Below, piece by piece: positions 9,349-18,526 of a DNA stretch of 64,000 nucleotides. Below the pieces are notes generated by a model that searched no databases, was not told where the DNA came from, and was given only the letters and a program-made list of their open reading frames with translations. Made by a program: the position numbers and the translations under genes. Each line of letters starts with the position of its first letter. The first letter of the stretch is position 1. The stretch comes from Synechococcus sp. PROS-7-1 (GTDB lineage Bacteria; Cyanobacteriota; Cyanobacteriia; PCC-6307; Cyanobiaceae): assembly GCF_014279795.1 (NCBI RefSeq), contig NZ_CP047945.1, positions 62,001-126,000 of the forward strand. Reading direction: 5' to 3'.

Positions 9349-11385
9349 ATGCCCGCCTTCGACCTCACTGCTCCCTACACACCCAAGGGTGATCAGCCGA
9401 CGGCGATCAAGCAGTTGGTGGCGGGGGTGAATGGCGGTGAGCGGTATCAGACTCTGCTGGGCGCCACGGGCACGGGCAAGACGTTCACGATGGCCAACGT
9501 GATCGCCCAGACCGGTCGGCCGGCACTGGTGTTGGCCCATAACAAAACCCTGGCGGCCCAGCTCTGCAATGAGTTGCGGGAGTTCTTCCCGCACAACGCC
9601 GTCGAATACTTCATCTCCTACTACGACTACTACCAGCCGGAGGCCTACGTTCCGGTGAGCGATACCTACATCGCCAAAACAGCGTCGATCAATGAAGAGA
9701 TCGACATGCTGCGCCACTCGGCGACGCGCTCGTTGTTTGAACGGCGCGATGTGATCGTGGTGGCTTCGATCAGCTGCATCTACGGCCTCGGCATCCCGAG
9801 CGAATACCTCAAGGCTGCGGTGAAGTTTGAGGTGGGGGAGACGTTAAACATCCGCGGTCAGTTGCGGGAGCTGGTGAACAACCAGTACAGCCGCAATGAC
9901 ACCGAGATTGCCCGCGGTCGCTTCCGCATGAAGGGCGATGTGCTGGAGATCGGCCCCGCCTATGAAGACCGGCTGGTGCGGGTGGAGCTGTTCGGCGATG
10001 AGGTGGAAGCGATCCGCTACGTGGACCCCACCACCGGCGAGATCCTGCAGAGCCTGGAGACGATCAACATTTATCCGGCCAAACACTTCGTGACCCCCAA
10101 AGACCGCTTGGACACGGCGGTGCAGGCGATCCGCTCGGAGCTCAATGAACGGCTGGATTTTTTAAATACCGAAGGCAAGTTGCTGGAGGCACAACGACTG
10201 GAGCAGCGCACCAAGTACGACCTGGAGATGCTGGGACAGGTGGGCTACTGCAACGGAGTGGAGAACTACGCCCGCCATCTGGCCGGACGTGAGCCGGGTT
10301 CAGCGCCGGAATGCCTGATTGATTACTTCCCCGACGATTGGCTGCTGATCGTGGATGAGAGCCATGTGACCTGCTCCCAGCTGCAAGCGATGTACAACGG
10401 CGACCAGGCCCGCAAGAAGGTGTTAATCGACCATGGCTTCCGCTTGCCCAGCGCAGCGGACAACAGGCCGTTGAAGGGAGAGGAGTTCTGGACCAAAGCC
10501 CACCAGACCGTGTTTGTGAGCGCCACACCGGGGAACTGGGAGCTAGAGGTGAGCGGCGACGAGGTAGCCCAGCAGGTGATCCGCCCGACTGGGGTGCTCG
10601 ATCCGATCGTGGAGGTGCGGCCGACGACGGGGCAGGTGGATGATCTGCTGGGTGAAATCCGCGACCGAGCGGCCAAGAATCAGCGGGTGCTGGTCACCAC
10701 CCTCACCAAGCGGATGGCGGAAGACCTCACCGATTACCTGGCGGAGAACGAGGTGCGGGTGCGCTATTTGCACTCAGAGATTCATTCGATCGAGCGCATC
10801 GAGATCATCCAGGACCTGCGGCTGGGTGAATACGACGTACTGGTGGGGGTGAACCTGCTGCGGGAGGGTTTGGACCTCCCGGAAGTGAGCCTGGTGGCGA
10901 TTCTGGATGCGGATAAAGAGGGTTTTTTGCGGGCGGAACGGTCGTTGATTCAGACCATCGGCCGGGCGGCGCGCCATGTGGAGGGTGTGGCGTTGCTCTA
11001 TGGCGACAACCTCACCGATTCGATGGCCAAGGCGATCAGCGAAACCGAGCGCCGACGCACGATCCAGCAGGCCTATAACGAGAAGCACGGCATTGTGCCG
11101 ACGGCTGCGGGCAAGAAAGCCAGCAATTCGATCCTGAGCTTCCTTGAACTGAGCCGCAAGCTCAAAACCGACGGACCCGATGCCGATCTGGTGCAGGTGG
11201 CCGGTAAGGCGGTGGAGGCCCTGGAGGACGATGCCGATGGCATGGCTCTGGATGCCTTGCCGGAGCTGATCGATCAGCTGGAGCTGAAGATGAAGGAGGC
11301 GGCCAAGAAGCTCGATTTCGAGGAAGCGGCCAACCTGCGCGACCGCATCAAGCAGCTGCGCCAGAAGCTGGTTGGGTCGCACTAG
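9349..11385 (+). CDS. uvrB: UvrABC excision nuclease subunit B, intact copy
   Basis: DNA-damage recognition and helicase subunit of nucleotide excision repair. The 678-residue protein has Walker A GATGTGKT (from residue 38), the beta-hairpin stretch [19 protein letters not shown] (Walker B-like), [23 protein letters not shown], the motif VI region QTIGRAARH and a C-terminal UVR domain ([22 protein letters not shown]). Length is normal. The last three residues and stop (GSH, TAG) differ from the partial copy at 12314-12592, which ends directly after LVG. Parts of this gene recur at 12314-12592, near 18936-18995 and at 28029-28432, so its 3' half has been a recombination site. Confidence 0.98.
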   Translation: MPAFDLTAPYTPKGDQPTAIKQLVAGVNGGERYQTLLGATGTGKTFTMANVIAQTGRPALVLAHNKTLAAQLCNELREFFPHNAVEYFISYYDYYQPEAYVPVSDTYIAKTASINEEIDMLRHSATRSLFERRDVIVVASISCIYGLGIPSEYLKAAVKFEVGETLNIRGQLRELVNNQYSRNDTEIARGRFRMKGDVLEIGPAYEDRLVRVELFGDEVEAIRYVDPTTGEILQSLETINIYPAKHFVTPKDRLDTAVQAIRSELNERLDFLNTEGKLLEAQRLEQRTKYDLEMLGQVGYCNGVENYARHLAGREPGSAPECLIDYFPDDWLLIVDESHVTCSQLQAMYNGDQARKKVLIDHGFRLPSAADNRPLKGEEFWTKAHQTVFVSATPGNWELEVSGDEVAQQVIRPTGVLDPIVEVRPTTGQVDDLLGEIRDRAAKNQRVLVTTLTKRMAEDLTDYLAENEVRVRYLHSEIHSIERIEIIQDLRLGEYDVLVGVNLLREGLDLPEVSLVAILDADKEGFLRAERSLIQTIGRAARHVEGVALLYGDNLTDSMAKAISETERRRTIQQAYNEKHGIVPTAAGKKASNSILSFLELSRKLKTDGPDADLVQVAGKAVEALEDDADGMALDALPELIDQLELKMKEAAKKLDFEEAANLRDRIKQLRQKLVGSH

Positions 11386-11403
11386 GCCGCTGTTGGGGCT
11401 GCG

Positions 11404-12252
11404 TCAGTCGCTGTAGCCCAGTTGGTTGAGCAGTGTTTGATCTTCTGGTGCGAACCGGCTCAGCGCCGCTGGATCCAGCTCTTCTCGCCAGCTACCGGCG
11501 GTTCCTTTGCGCAGAAAGCTCGTGCTGCTGGCTTGGCCAGGATCGCGGCCGCTTTTTTGGCGAAAACTGTTGGCATCAACAGCGGTTTGCACCATGGCCT
11601 GATCCCAGCTGTGGTCGGGAACGATGTGCTGCAGGCAGGCGAGCAGGGTAGCGGTGGGGTCCGCCAGCATGGCTTCATAACGCACAGTGTGAATGGGGTG
11701 GCCGTTGGCGTCTGCTTTGAGCACAGCGCGGGTGAACTCAGCCCATTTGTGCAGCAAGGCCGCGGCTTCCTGGTTCAGATCTGCGTTGGGATCGTTCTGC
11801 CCCAGCTTGCGCAACACCCGTTCTTTGTGGTGAAAGGCCGAAACGGTCACATCCCGTCCATCCCGCAGCATGTGAATGAAGCGGGCTTCTGGAAACAGAA
11901 ACCGGAGGCTGTCGATATGAAAACTGTGGGCCGGGGTTTTGTCGCCGATGGCGGTGATTGTGGTGTGATCAACCTTGGTGCTGTTCACCATGCGCTGCAG
12001 GATCCACCCGCGCATCACGCTGCGAAATTCCACATCTTTGATCGGGTCGTAATAGCCCTGACCCTCGTAAACTCGCTCGGCGACGAGCTCCATCAGGGTG
12101 TTGTATTCCCGCAGGGTGGCGGTGAACGGCAGCATCAACTTGTCGATGAAATGCCCTTCGCCGAGGCAATGCACCCCTGCCACACTGTTGAGACTGCGCT
12201 GCAGCCAGGTGGTGCCGGACTTCTGGGCTCCAACGATGAAGAACAGTCGCAT
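11404..12252 (-). CDS. PAPS-dependent sulfotransferase domain protein
   Basis: Likely transfers sulfate from PAPS to a sugar or other hydroxyl acceptor. The 5'-phosphosulfate loop is at the N-terminus (VGAQKSGTTWLQ, residues 7-18) and the 3'-phosphate motif is near residue 130 (MLRDGRDVTVSAFHH). The 282-residue length is typical for bacterial sulfotransferases. It is convergent with uvrB, and its start lies about 60 bp from the uvrB 3'-end copy at 12314, so it is sandwiched between two uvrB 3' ends. Base composition is close to the host, unlike the AT-rich genes that follow. A role in sulfating a surface polysaccharide fits the neighbours but is inferred. Confidence 0.88.
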   Translation of the reverse strand: MRLFFIVGAQKSGTTWLQRSLNSVAGVHCLGEGHFIDKLMLPFTATLREYNTLMELVAERVYEGQGYYDPIKDVEFRSVMRGWILQRMVNSTKVDHTTITAIGDKTPAHSFHIDSLRFLFPEARFIHMLRDGRDVTVSAFHHKERVLRKLGQNDPNADLNQEAAALLHKWAEFTRAVLKADANGHPIHTVRYEAMLADPTATLLACLQHIVPDHSWDQAMVQTAVDANSFRQKSGRDPGQASSTSFLRKGTAGSWREELDPAALSRFAPEDQTLLNQLGYSD

Positions 12253-12313
12253 GGGGTGTGGCGCTTAGTCCTGAACCGTGGACTTGAAGTTGATATAGCC
12301 GAAGGCATGGCCT

Positions 12314-12592
12314 ACGGCTGCGGGCAAGAAAGCCAGCAATTCGATCCTGAGCTTCCTTGAACTGAGCCGCAAGCTCAAAACCGACGGACCCGATGCCGAT
12401 CTGGTGAAGGTGGCCGGTAAGGCGGTGGAGGCCCTGGAGGACGATGCCGATGGCATGGCCCTGGATGCCTTGCCGGAGCTGATCGATCAGCTGGAGCTGA
12501 AGATGAAGGAGGCAGCCAAGAAGCTCGATTTCGAGGAAGCGGCCAATCTGCGCGACCGTATCAAGCAGCTACGCCAGAAGCTGGTGGGCTAA
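12314..12592 (+). pseudogene. uvrB: Displaced 3' end of uvrB (about 92 codons with its own stop)
   Basis: Matches intact uvrB from 11101 to its end. I count six substitutions up to the codons for KLVG; five are synonymous and one changes Gln to Lys. The frame is open and stops with TAA directly after LVG, whereas the intact gene reads on to GSH and TAG. An imperfect hairpin (12572-12586) and a run of seven T (12593-12599) follow, which the intact gene lacks. This looks like the former native 3' end, pushed downstream when a segment carrying the sulfotransferase recombined into uvrB. There is no start codon context for independent expression. The gap to 12780 is AT-rich with no gene seen. Confidence 0.93.
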
Positions 12593-12780
12593 TTTTTTTA
12601 GCTATTCCTTAACGCCTTAATGACGCGAACTGGTCTTCTGCACTCAAGGGTTACGCGGTTGACGGGTTGAAAATCATTCTTGTTGTCGAGATCTATGCAG
12701 TGATTTAGTGGCTTGCCAGGAAACGTATAGTAATCATTTTTATTAGCATTAAGTATTTGCTAGTATTTATTGGACTATGT

Positions 12781-13464
12781 CTAATTTTTTATATCAATTA
12801 CTTTAGAGACATGTTCAAGGACAACTCGCTTCTTTTGTGCAAGAACACCGTTAAAAAGTGGGCATACATAGAATAAATTATTATAAGTTTGACTGGCTTC
12901 ATTTTCAATTGCATGAGCTAGAGAATTTAAAACAGTGGCGGAATTTCTGAAGATATAGGTACCTGCAGAGGCATTGTTGGAGATAGCAACTTTTTCTACA
13001 GCTTCAGTCACAATTCCTTTGTAATCGGTTGCTAGGTAGCTGTATTGCGGATTACGAGAATCAAATACTAGCGCAATTCCGCCGATTACTGAATTAGACT
13101 GAAAGATCTCCTCAACATTGACGTTGCTTTTGTACACAATATCGGCTAAATCGATTATTATATGTTTATTAAAATCCCTTATTAAGGATATTCCTGCAAG
13201 AGCACTAATGGCAGCGCCTCGGCTAAAGTTTGTAATGTATACAATAGAAAAGTTTTGGAACCAATTGCTTAGGTGATTTGCTACAAAGCACCTCGTTTGA
13301 CTGCAATCATAAAGTATAAATGTATATAATTCAACTTTTGAAGCCCAAGGCCTTGAATTAAGTACATATTGAAGGAGTGGTTGGTTTTCAAAAGATGATA
13401 ATGCTTTTATATTTCCGTCTTCTCGAATGAAGTCGGGTCCAGCAAGAGGGACAATTACATGCAT
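12781..13464 (-). CDS. Divergent sugar nucleotidyltransferase-like protein
   Basis: A 227-residue protein with the fold pattern of NTP transferases (RfbA/GlmU type), but the usual GGxGxR nucleotide loop is degenerate: it begins VIVPLAGPDF. Internal blocks (IIIDLADIVY for the metal-binding aspartate strand; NPQYSYLATDYKGIVTEAVEK; SAGTYIF) parallel both halves of the neighbouring double-domain protein, so the three modules are related. It starts two bases after the neighbour's stop, implying an operon on the minus strand (GDPD-HAD-NTPT-NTPT). Catalytic competence is doubtful. AT-rich composition marks it as acquired. Confidence 0.75.
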   Translation of the reverse strand: MHVIVPLAGPDFIREDGNIKALSSFENQPLLQYVLNSRPWASKVELYTFILYDCSQTRCFVANHLSNWFQNFSIVYITNFSRGAAISALAGISLIRDFNKHIIIDLADIVYKSNVNVEEIFQSNSVIGGIALVFDSRNPQYSYLATDYKGIVTEAVEKVAISNNASAGTYIFRNSATVLNSLAHAIENEASQTYNNLFYVCPLFNGVLAQKKRVVLEHVSKVIDIKN

Positions 13465-13466
13465 TG

Positions 13467-14984
13467 TTACTTATCCGGAGCATCAAGCGATGGTGAGGAA
13501 CCACGTTTTAGTAGATATCCGCTCAGATCGTCAGGAGTTCCTAGACCTGACATAGAATTCATGGGCACTTCATAAATGCCAATTCGGGCACCATTTTTAA
13601 TCATATAGTTGTAAACAGGGCATGTATAAAATTCACCATTTACACGATCGTTCGCCAATATCATGTCTAATGCTGCAACTATAAAATCTTTACCCTTTGA
13701 AAATAGATAAATTCCAATTGTTGCTAAATTTGAAATTGGTTCTTTTTCAGCAACTTCGGTTACCAAGCCACTCTCATTAACTCTGGCAAATGACCACTTG
13801 GGGTTCATAGATGGATCACGAAAAACCAAAATAGAACCATCTAGCTTGCGCTCAAAGCAATCTCTTATAAAATTATTGATATCAAACTGGACTAATTGAT
13901 CTGAATTTGCCACAATCATTGGATTATCATTGTCGTAAATCTTTCTCGCTAGTAATACAGTTGAGGCCGTACCCTCTGTTAGTTGGGATACAGAAGTAAT
14001 TTGATGGCCACTTTTGTTTAGCTTAGAAGCAACTTCTGGGTGAGCACTAAGATGATCTTGCCGAAGAAGTATTGTGACTTCAGCATCATTTGGGGTGACA
14101 TTATCAATGACTCGCTCAACCATTAAACGACCTTCAACATCAATGAATGGTTTTGGCTTTTTCCATCCTTCTTTGGCAAATCTACTTCCTTCGCCAGCTG
14201 CTGGAATTATTAAATTGACTACTTTTTTGTTTTTGGGATTACTTCCTAGCACCTTTGCATTGACTTGCTTCTCAAATTCTGCTATTTTAGAAGGAGAGTA
14301 AAAAGAATGAAATCTCTGACTATTAATGCGTTGATGAATAACATGTTCACCTGTAAGAATAACTTCATTAATCGTTGAAGAAATAAAGTACATTCCATCC
14401 GTTTGGGCATTATTTAAAATAGCTTTTTTTGCCGCGTCACAGAAAATGGAAGCCTTCTTGAAGTAGTAGAAACCAGCAATGGCATTACGTGAAGCAACTT
14501 TCTTTTCACAGGCTTGCTCAACTTCTCCATCTTTACTTTCTACAACATAGGACCATCTAGGATGAAGAGACTCGAATGTAAGCACTCCGGCCGAGCAATT
14601 ACTGGCAACAAATTTATTAACAGTATCTTGCAATTCGCCTTCAATTAACTGATCTCCATTGACTATAATTAAGGGTTTTTTATCATCCAGCGCATCAATT
14701 CCTAATAAGCAAGAGCAGAGCGCACCAGAAGTGGCGCCAGCTTTTTCTATTATTTTTGTATCCTTGTTTGTAAGAAGCCTAAGGGTACGATCTAGAGAGA
14801 AAGTGCGGGCATCATCTTGATCAATAACAAAAATAAAGGACGCATCCTTGAATTGAACTTGGAGTTGTTTAACCACAACTTCAATCATTGGACTTCCCGA
14901 AACCTCGATAAGTGGCTTTGGGAAATAAAATTCTTCCTTTGGGAAAAAAGCCGAATAACCAGCAATAGGTATGAGAATCTGCAT
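13467..14984 (-). CDS. Tandem two-domain sugar nucleotidyltransferase
   Basis: A 505-residue protein from the ATG at 14984 (the longer frame upstream overlaps the HAD gene). Domain 1 (about 1-240) begins ILIPIAGYSAFFPKEE then FPKPLIEV; its nucleotide loop is altered. Domain 2 (about 250-505) has the canonical loop IPAAGEGSRFAKEGWKKPKP and the metal-site strand MIVANSDQLVQFD. Both halves share the block P(R/K)WSxxxxxxxGxVxxxxEK followed by AIAGFYYF or ATIGIYLF. Two fused NTP-transferase modules suggest one active and one regulatory or differently specific domain. It probably activates a sugar- or alcohol-phosphate for surface glycan synthesis; the substrate cannot be read from sequence. Confidence 0.85.
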   Translation of the reverse strand: MQILIPIAGYSAFFPKEEFYFPKPLIEVSGSPMIEVVVKQLQVQFKDASFIFVIDQDDARTFSLDRTLRLLTNKDTKIIEKAGATSGALCSCLLGIDALDDKKPLIIVNGDQLIEGELQDTVNKFVASNCSAGVLTFESLHPRWSYVVESKDGEVEQACEKKVASRNAIAGFYYFKKASIFCDAAKKAILNNAQTDGMYFISSTINEVILTGEHVIHQRINSQRFHSFYSPSKIAEFEKQVNAKVLGSNPKNKKVVNLIIPAAGEGSRFAKEGWKKPKPFIDVEGRLMVERVIDNVTPNDAEVTILLRQDHLSAHPEVASKLNKSGHQITSVSQLTEGTASTVLLARKIYDNDNPMIVANSDQLVQFDINNFIRDCFERKLDGSILVFRDPSMNPKWSFARVNESGLVTEVAEKEPISNLATIGIYLFSKGKDFIVAALDMILANDRVNGEFYTCPVYNYMIKNGARIGIYEVPMNSMSGLGTPDDLSGYLLKRGSSPSLDAPDK

Positions 14985-14988
14985 AAGA

Positions 14989-15612
14989 TTAAAATTCCTC
15001 AATCTCAAGGATTCGCCTTTGAATTGCTTGATATGATACTTCATCAGGCGTGGCAACTTTAAGTAGGTGACCACCTGATGCAATCGCGGCTTGAATACCG
15101 TGGGGATTATCCTCAAGAATTAAACATTCACAAGGGTCAACTTCGAGAGATGCCATAGCTTTAAGGTACATTTCAGGATCAGGTTTTCCATTTTTAACAT
15201 CTTGATTAGAGACAATCATGTCAAGATTATCAGACAGTGAGGCAAGATCCATCATTGTCTCAATTGTTTTACGGATAGAGTTTGAGCAAACCGCAATTTG
15301 ATAGCCATCTGCTTTTAAATTCTTAAGTGCGTATTGGTGATTGAATTTTGGTTTGCAGTGTTGATAACTGATTTCCAGAGTAAAGGTTTGCTTGAGTGTA
15401 TTGAGAAATTCGTGCAGACCCTCTGGTAAGCCTCTTGTCTTCGAGAGAATCTTCAGTTTTTCTCTTGTTGGAAGTCCGTCAAATGTAGATAAATGGCTTT
15501 CAGGGCTGATAGTGTATCCAAAAAGTTCGAGAGCACGATTAAGAGCGTCATAGTGCCAATTCCTGGCGTCAATCAGTACTCCGTCCATGTCAAATAGAAT
15601 AGCTTTTATCAT
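14989..15612 (-). CDS. HAD-superfamily phosphatase/phosphoglucomutase-like
   Basis: A 207-residue HAD hydrolase. Motif I is LFDMDGVLID (nucleophile Asp8), motif II is the serine in AVCSNS (about residue 107), motif III is the lysine of NGKPDPEMYLKA, and motif IV is LILEDNPHGIQAA. A cap domain inserted after motif I (WHYDALNRALELFGY) places it in the beta-phosphoglucomutase-like subfamily. It lies directly upstream of the nucleotidyltransferases in the same AT-rich operon, so it probably acts on the phosphorylated precursor they activate. Substrate unknown. Confidence 0.88.
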   Translation of the reverse strand: MIKAILFDMDGVLIDARNWHYDALNRALELFGYTISPESHLSTFDGLPTREKLKILSKTRGLPEGLHEFLNTLKQTFTLEISYQHCKPKFNHQYALKNLKADGYQIAVCSNSIRKTIETMMDLASLSDNLDMIVSNQDVKNGKPDPEMYLKAMASLEVDPCECLILEDNPHGIQAAIASGGHLLKVATPDEVSYQAIQRRILEIEEF

Positions 15613-15618
15613 AATGCC

Positions 15619-16272
15619 TTAATCCAAGCAAAATTGTTTTTGAGCTTCCCTAGGGAAATCGGTGCAGAGTTCGAAGAGTGGGCTTCGGTAGATTTTGCAA
15701 TCAAGGATTTCAGCCCAAACAATTTTATGGTCACGATCATGCAATTCTGGTGAGACTATTGTGACCCGAAAGCCTTCACTAATAAGATCTTTTGCGATTT
15801 TTACCTGTGGATAAGTTCCGTCTAGATTATCAATCCAAATACCCTTGGCTTTGTCTTTAAATGCAGGAATTTGCTCGTAATCACTGATTCGTGAATAGAC
15901 TGGAATCGTTCCGTTTAAATAGGAAAGGCTGTCTGGTATCGACATGTCGAACACAAAAAAGCGACTCATAGGTATATTTGTTTGTTTTATTGCTGATTCA
16001 ACCATTGAGGATAGTCCGTCAGATTTAATATTAAGAGCAATACGGCTAGTTGTTGAAGATAGGGCGACGTTCTCGAGAAGCCATTCAAGGGTGAGGGGTT
16101 TTGTTCCTGCTCGAGGTGGATCATGTGAAACAACAACTTTTCCATCGTTATCACGTAGATCTGTTTCGATGCCGAAGCCACTATTTAAAGCTAAAGTCAA
16201 CGCATCCGATGAGTTTGGATCAGCCACGCTTGAAAAAATACCCCTATGCGCTAAAATATGATCAATTTTCAT
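15619..16272 (-). CDS. Glycerophosphodiester phosphodiesterase-like protein
   Basis: A 217-residue TIM-barrel-like protein starting at the ATG at 16272. It shows the GDPD landmarks LAHRG near residue 10, GIETDLRDNDGKVVVSHDPP with paired acidic residues and a histidine, and SRIALNIKSDG. The family splits glycerophosphodiesters, but members in polysaccharide loci may act on other phosphodiesters. It is shorter than full GDPD enzymes (about 240-250 aa). It is the first gene of the minus-strand GDPD-HAD-NTPT-NTPT operon. Upstream, 16273-16600, is AT-rich spacer shared with the divergent SGNH-like gene; I see no gene in it. Confidence 0.78.
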   Translation of the reverse strand: MKIDHILAHRGIFSSVADPNSSDALTLALNSGFGIETDLRDNDGKVVVSHDPPRAGTKPLTLEWLLENVALSSTTSRIALNIKSDGLSSMVESAIKQTNIPMSRFFVFDMSIPDSLSYLNGTIPVYSRISDYEQIPAFKDKAKGIWIDNLDGTYPQVKIAKDLISEGFRVTIVSPELHDRDHKIVWAEILDCKIYRSPLFELCTDFPREAQKQFCLD

Positions 16273-16600
16273 TTCATAGTTATTATACAATTTAATTATA
16301 TGGCCTCGTGCATCGTAAGTCAATAACAGATCGGCCTGAATTGACAGTATTTAGTCTTATTGTGGAAATGGTGCTCAGAGACAATCATTTTAGCAACGGA
16401 CTACGCTGTGTATTTGTTTATTATCTAATTTCTGAAATTTTAGATACACTAGAATACAACCAAAGCTTCTCCAATAGATGACACCACGTGATTGATGTAT
16501 TAGTTATTGGCTAGAATACTCTCAAAACAATAAAGGCTTCTTATCTAGTCCCATTATTTATTGCATGTTAAATTGAAATGCCTTGTGGATAAAAATAGAC

Positions 16601-17254
16601 ATGAAAAACCTTTACGTTGTTGGCAATAGCCATGCTCATTTTTTCACTTTTACACACCCTGGTCACTTCGGATGGTCGCCTAAGTTCTTTATATCAAAAG
16701 AGCATGATTTAAAGATCCAGTCATGTTCAATTGGTCCAACAACTGCCTATAAATTTGGCATTAAGCACCTACCTTTACTCCTTACGATGCTTGAATTGAA
16801 TAATGTAAAACATAATGACTGTTTGTTGATACCTGTGGGTGAAGTTGATTGCAGATTACACTTACCACGACAAGCCCACTTGCAAGATAAAAAAATAGAA
16901 GTAATTGTCGATAATTGTTTAAATCGTTTTTTTAATGTTCTGATGGCGTTGAAAAACTTAGGCTACAAGCCTATTGCTTGGGGGGGGCATCCTAGTTCAG
17001 ATTCAACAGGAGATGATCGCACATATCCAAGATACGCTGACACACAATATCGTAATTATATTTCGCAATTATGGGCCGATGGGTTAAAAACTAGGGCATT
17101 AAATAATAATATTTACTATGCATCAATATTTAATGAATTAATAACACAAGACTTGACGCCTAAGCCGGGTATATTTCAGGATGGCTGCCATTTAAGTTAT
17201 AGTAATAGTATTTTGCATACCGCTCTTGATGCAATTAATGATCAAATTAGCTAA
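16601..17254 (+). CDS. SGNH/GDSL hydrolase-like protein
   Basis: A 217-residue AT-rich gene. The N-terminus has VVGNSHAHFF, resembling the block I serine loop; the middle has LLIPVGEVDCRLHL, like the block III GxND region with D in place of N; the C-terminus has QDGCHLSYSN, matching the block V D-x-x-H dyad. Such proteins in polysaccharide loci are often O-acetyl esterases or acetyltransferase partners. The match is to the pattern, not a named family. Its orientation is opposite to the neighbouring operons. The gap 17255-17482 is AT-rich with no supported gene. Confidence 0.62.
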   Translation: MKNLYVVGNSHAHFFTFTHPGHFGWSPKFFISKEHDLKIQSCSIGPTTAYKFGIKHLPLLLTMLELNNVKHNDCLLIPVGEVDCRLHLPRQAHLQDKKIEVIVDNCLNRFFNVLMALKNLGYKPIAWGGHPSSDSTGDDRTYPRYADTQYRNYISQLWADGLKTRALNNNIYYASIFNELITQDLTPKPGIFQDGCHLSYSNSILHTALDAINDQIS

Positions 17255-17482
17255 ATCTATTGCAAGAGTAGAGGTTGTATTCCTTGAATTCGCACCTGCA
17301 ATATCATGCTTTTGTATCAGTAAGGGAAATGGGATAACCTCCTTTTTATGCAAGTAGTTATTAAAGAGCATCTTTAAAAGTTTATGCTTAAACAAGGAGA
17401 CATTTCAGACCTGATTTTCTGTAAGAATCTTCAACCAGTAATTTAGTGCTTATTGAAGATGAACTATGGCTTTATAATCTAC

Positions 17483-18526
17483 TTATTTCTTATTCGGATT
17501 GTGATCGGTTAATTCCATATAAAACTCTAACCATTTGCAGAAATTAATTTCTGACATCCCATATGTTGATTTTTCAAATGTTGTTCCCCATGCATGCCCT
17601 GATTTATATTTACTAAATGAGCTAGTCATTCCATATTTAGGCCATATTAGAGCTAGACTGGAAGTATCAGCAACAATAAAACAACTTGCGATAAATTCCT
17701 CGCTATCTTTCCAATCATAGCTGTAATTGCGCCCTGATTTGTATAATATGTTGCTTGCAAAATAACCTTCTCCGGCTCTTGAGCTCGAAGTGACAAATCT
17801 AAAATGCTCTAGATCATGTTCAGTAAATGGGAGCTCATCATTAATTGATCTATGTCTAATAATGATGTCTCTTGGTGTTTGATTTGGATCGTCGAGTTTT
17901 AAATCCCACATTAAGATTATATCATCTGTAAAGCCGAATGAAAAGAAATCACTTACACAGAAGGGCCTTGCTCGGAATGTCCCCATTGAGCCTACAACTA
18001 TTCTCCCCTTCTGTGATTTTGGTAGTCTTGCCTTAAAAGATCTATGTAATGATAATAGTTGATCAAGGAACAAGAATTCACCGAATATTTGATCAGTTCG
18101 TGTTTTTAAGACATATTCAACACCTAGATTTTTTGCAAATCTTGCCCCATTAATGGTACTAACAATTTGCAAATTACCATTGTTGGGTCCTGTATACTCG
18201 GGCATTTGATTCAATATTAAAAAAACATCCTTATGTTCATGCGTTGCAGCTATTAATGATTCTTTAATTTCTTCATTGATATTATCCCATGTGCTGATAA
18301 TTATTTTGCACGTTGAATATGTTAGCTTATACCTGCGGACTGCAAGTTTTACCAGTTCCAATGTAAAGCTATCTGCAACACCTCCTTGAATCACAATTCC
18401 AGCGTTTATGCTCGTATTTTTGGGTTTTCCGGAGACAATATACTGAAAATTAGTTGAAAATATATCATAAACTGCTAAATTTCCTGATTCTAGAAAATTA
18501 TTGTAGAAAATTTTATTTAAATTCAT
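17483..18526 (-). CDS. WavE-like glycan biosynthesis protein
   Basis: A 347-residue protein resembling the WavE family known from Vibrio lipopolysaccharide core loci. Visible family-like blocks are AGIVIQGGV, CKIIISTWDN, NLQIVSTINGARFAKNLGVEYVLKTRTDQ and FFSFGFTDDIILMW. The K-T-R-T-D stretch resembles the nucleotide-sugar-binding aspartates of GT-A glycosyltransferases, so a transferase role is likely but not proven for the family. It is strongly AT-rich and stands alone on the minus strand between the SGNH-like gene and a decayed region. Confidence 0.72.
   Translation of the reverse strand: MNLNKIFYNNFLESGNLAVYDIFSTNFQYIVSGKPKNTSINAGIVIQGGVADSFTLELVKLAVRRYKLTYSTCKIIISTWDNINEEIKESLIAATHEHKDVFLILNQMPEYTGPNNGNLQIVSTINGARFAKNLGVEYVLKTRTDQIFGEFLFLDQLLSLHRSFKARLPKSQKGRIVVGSMGTFRARPFCVSDFFSFGFTDDIILMWDLKLDDPNQTPRDIIIRHRSINDELPFTEHDLEHFRFVTSSSRAGEGYFASNILYKSGRNYSYDWKDSEEFIASCFIVADTSSLALIWPKYGMTSSFSKYKSGHAWGTTFEKSTYGMSEINFCKWLEFYMELTDHNPNKK

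Noticed and set aside
12404-12592. A separate small UVR-domain gene
   Set aside because: It is the uvrB 3' end with no start region of its own; better called a displaced gene end.
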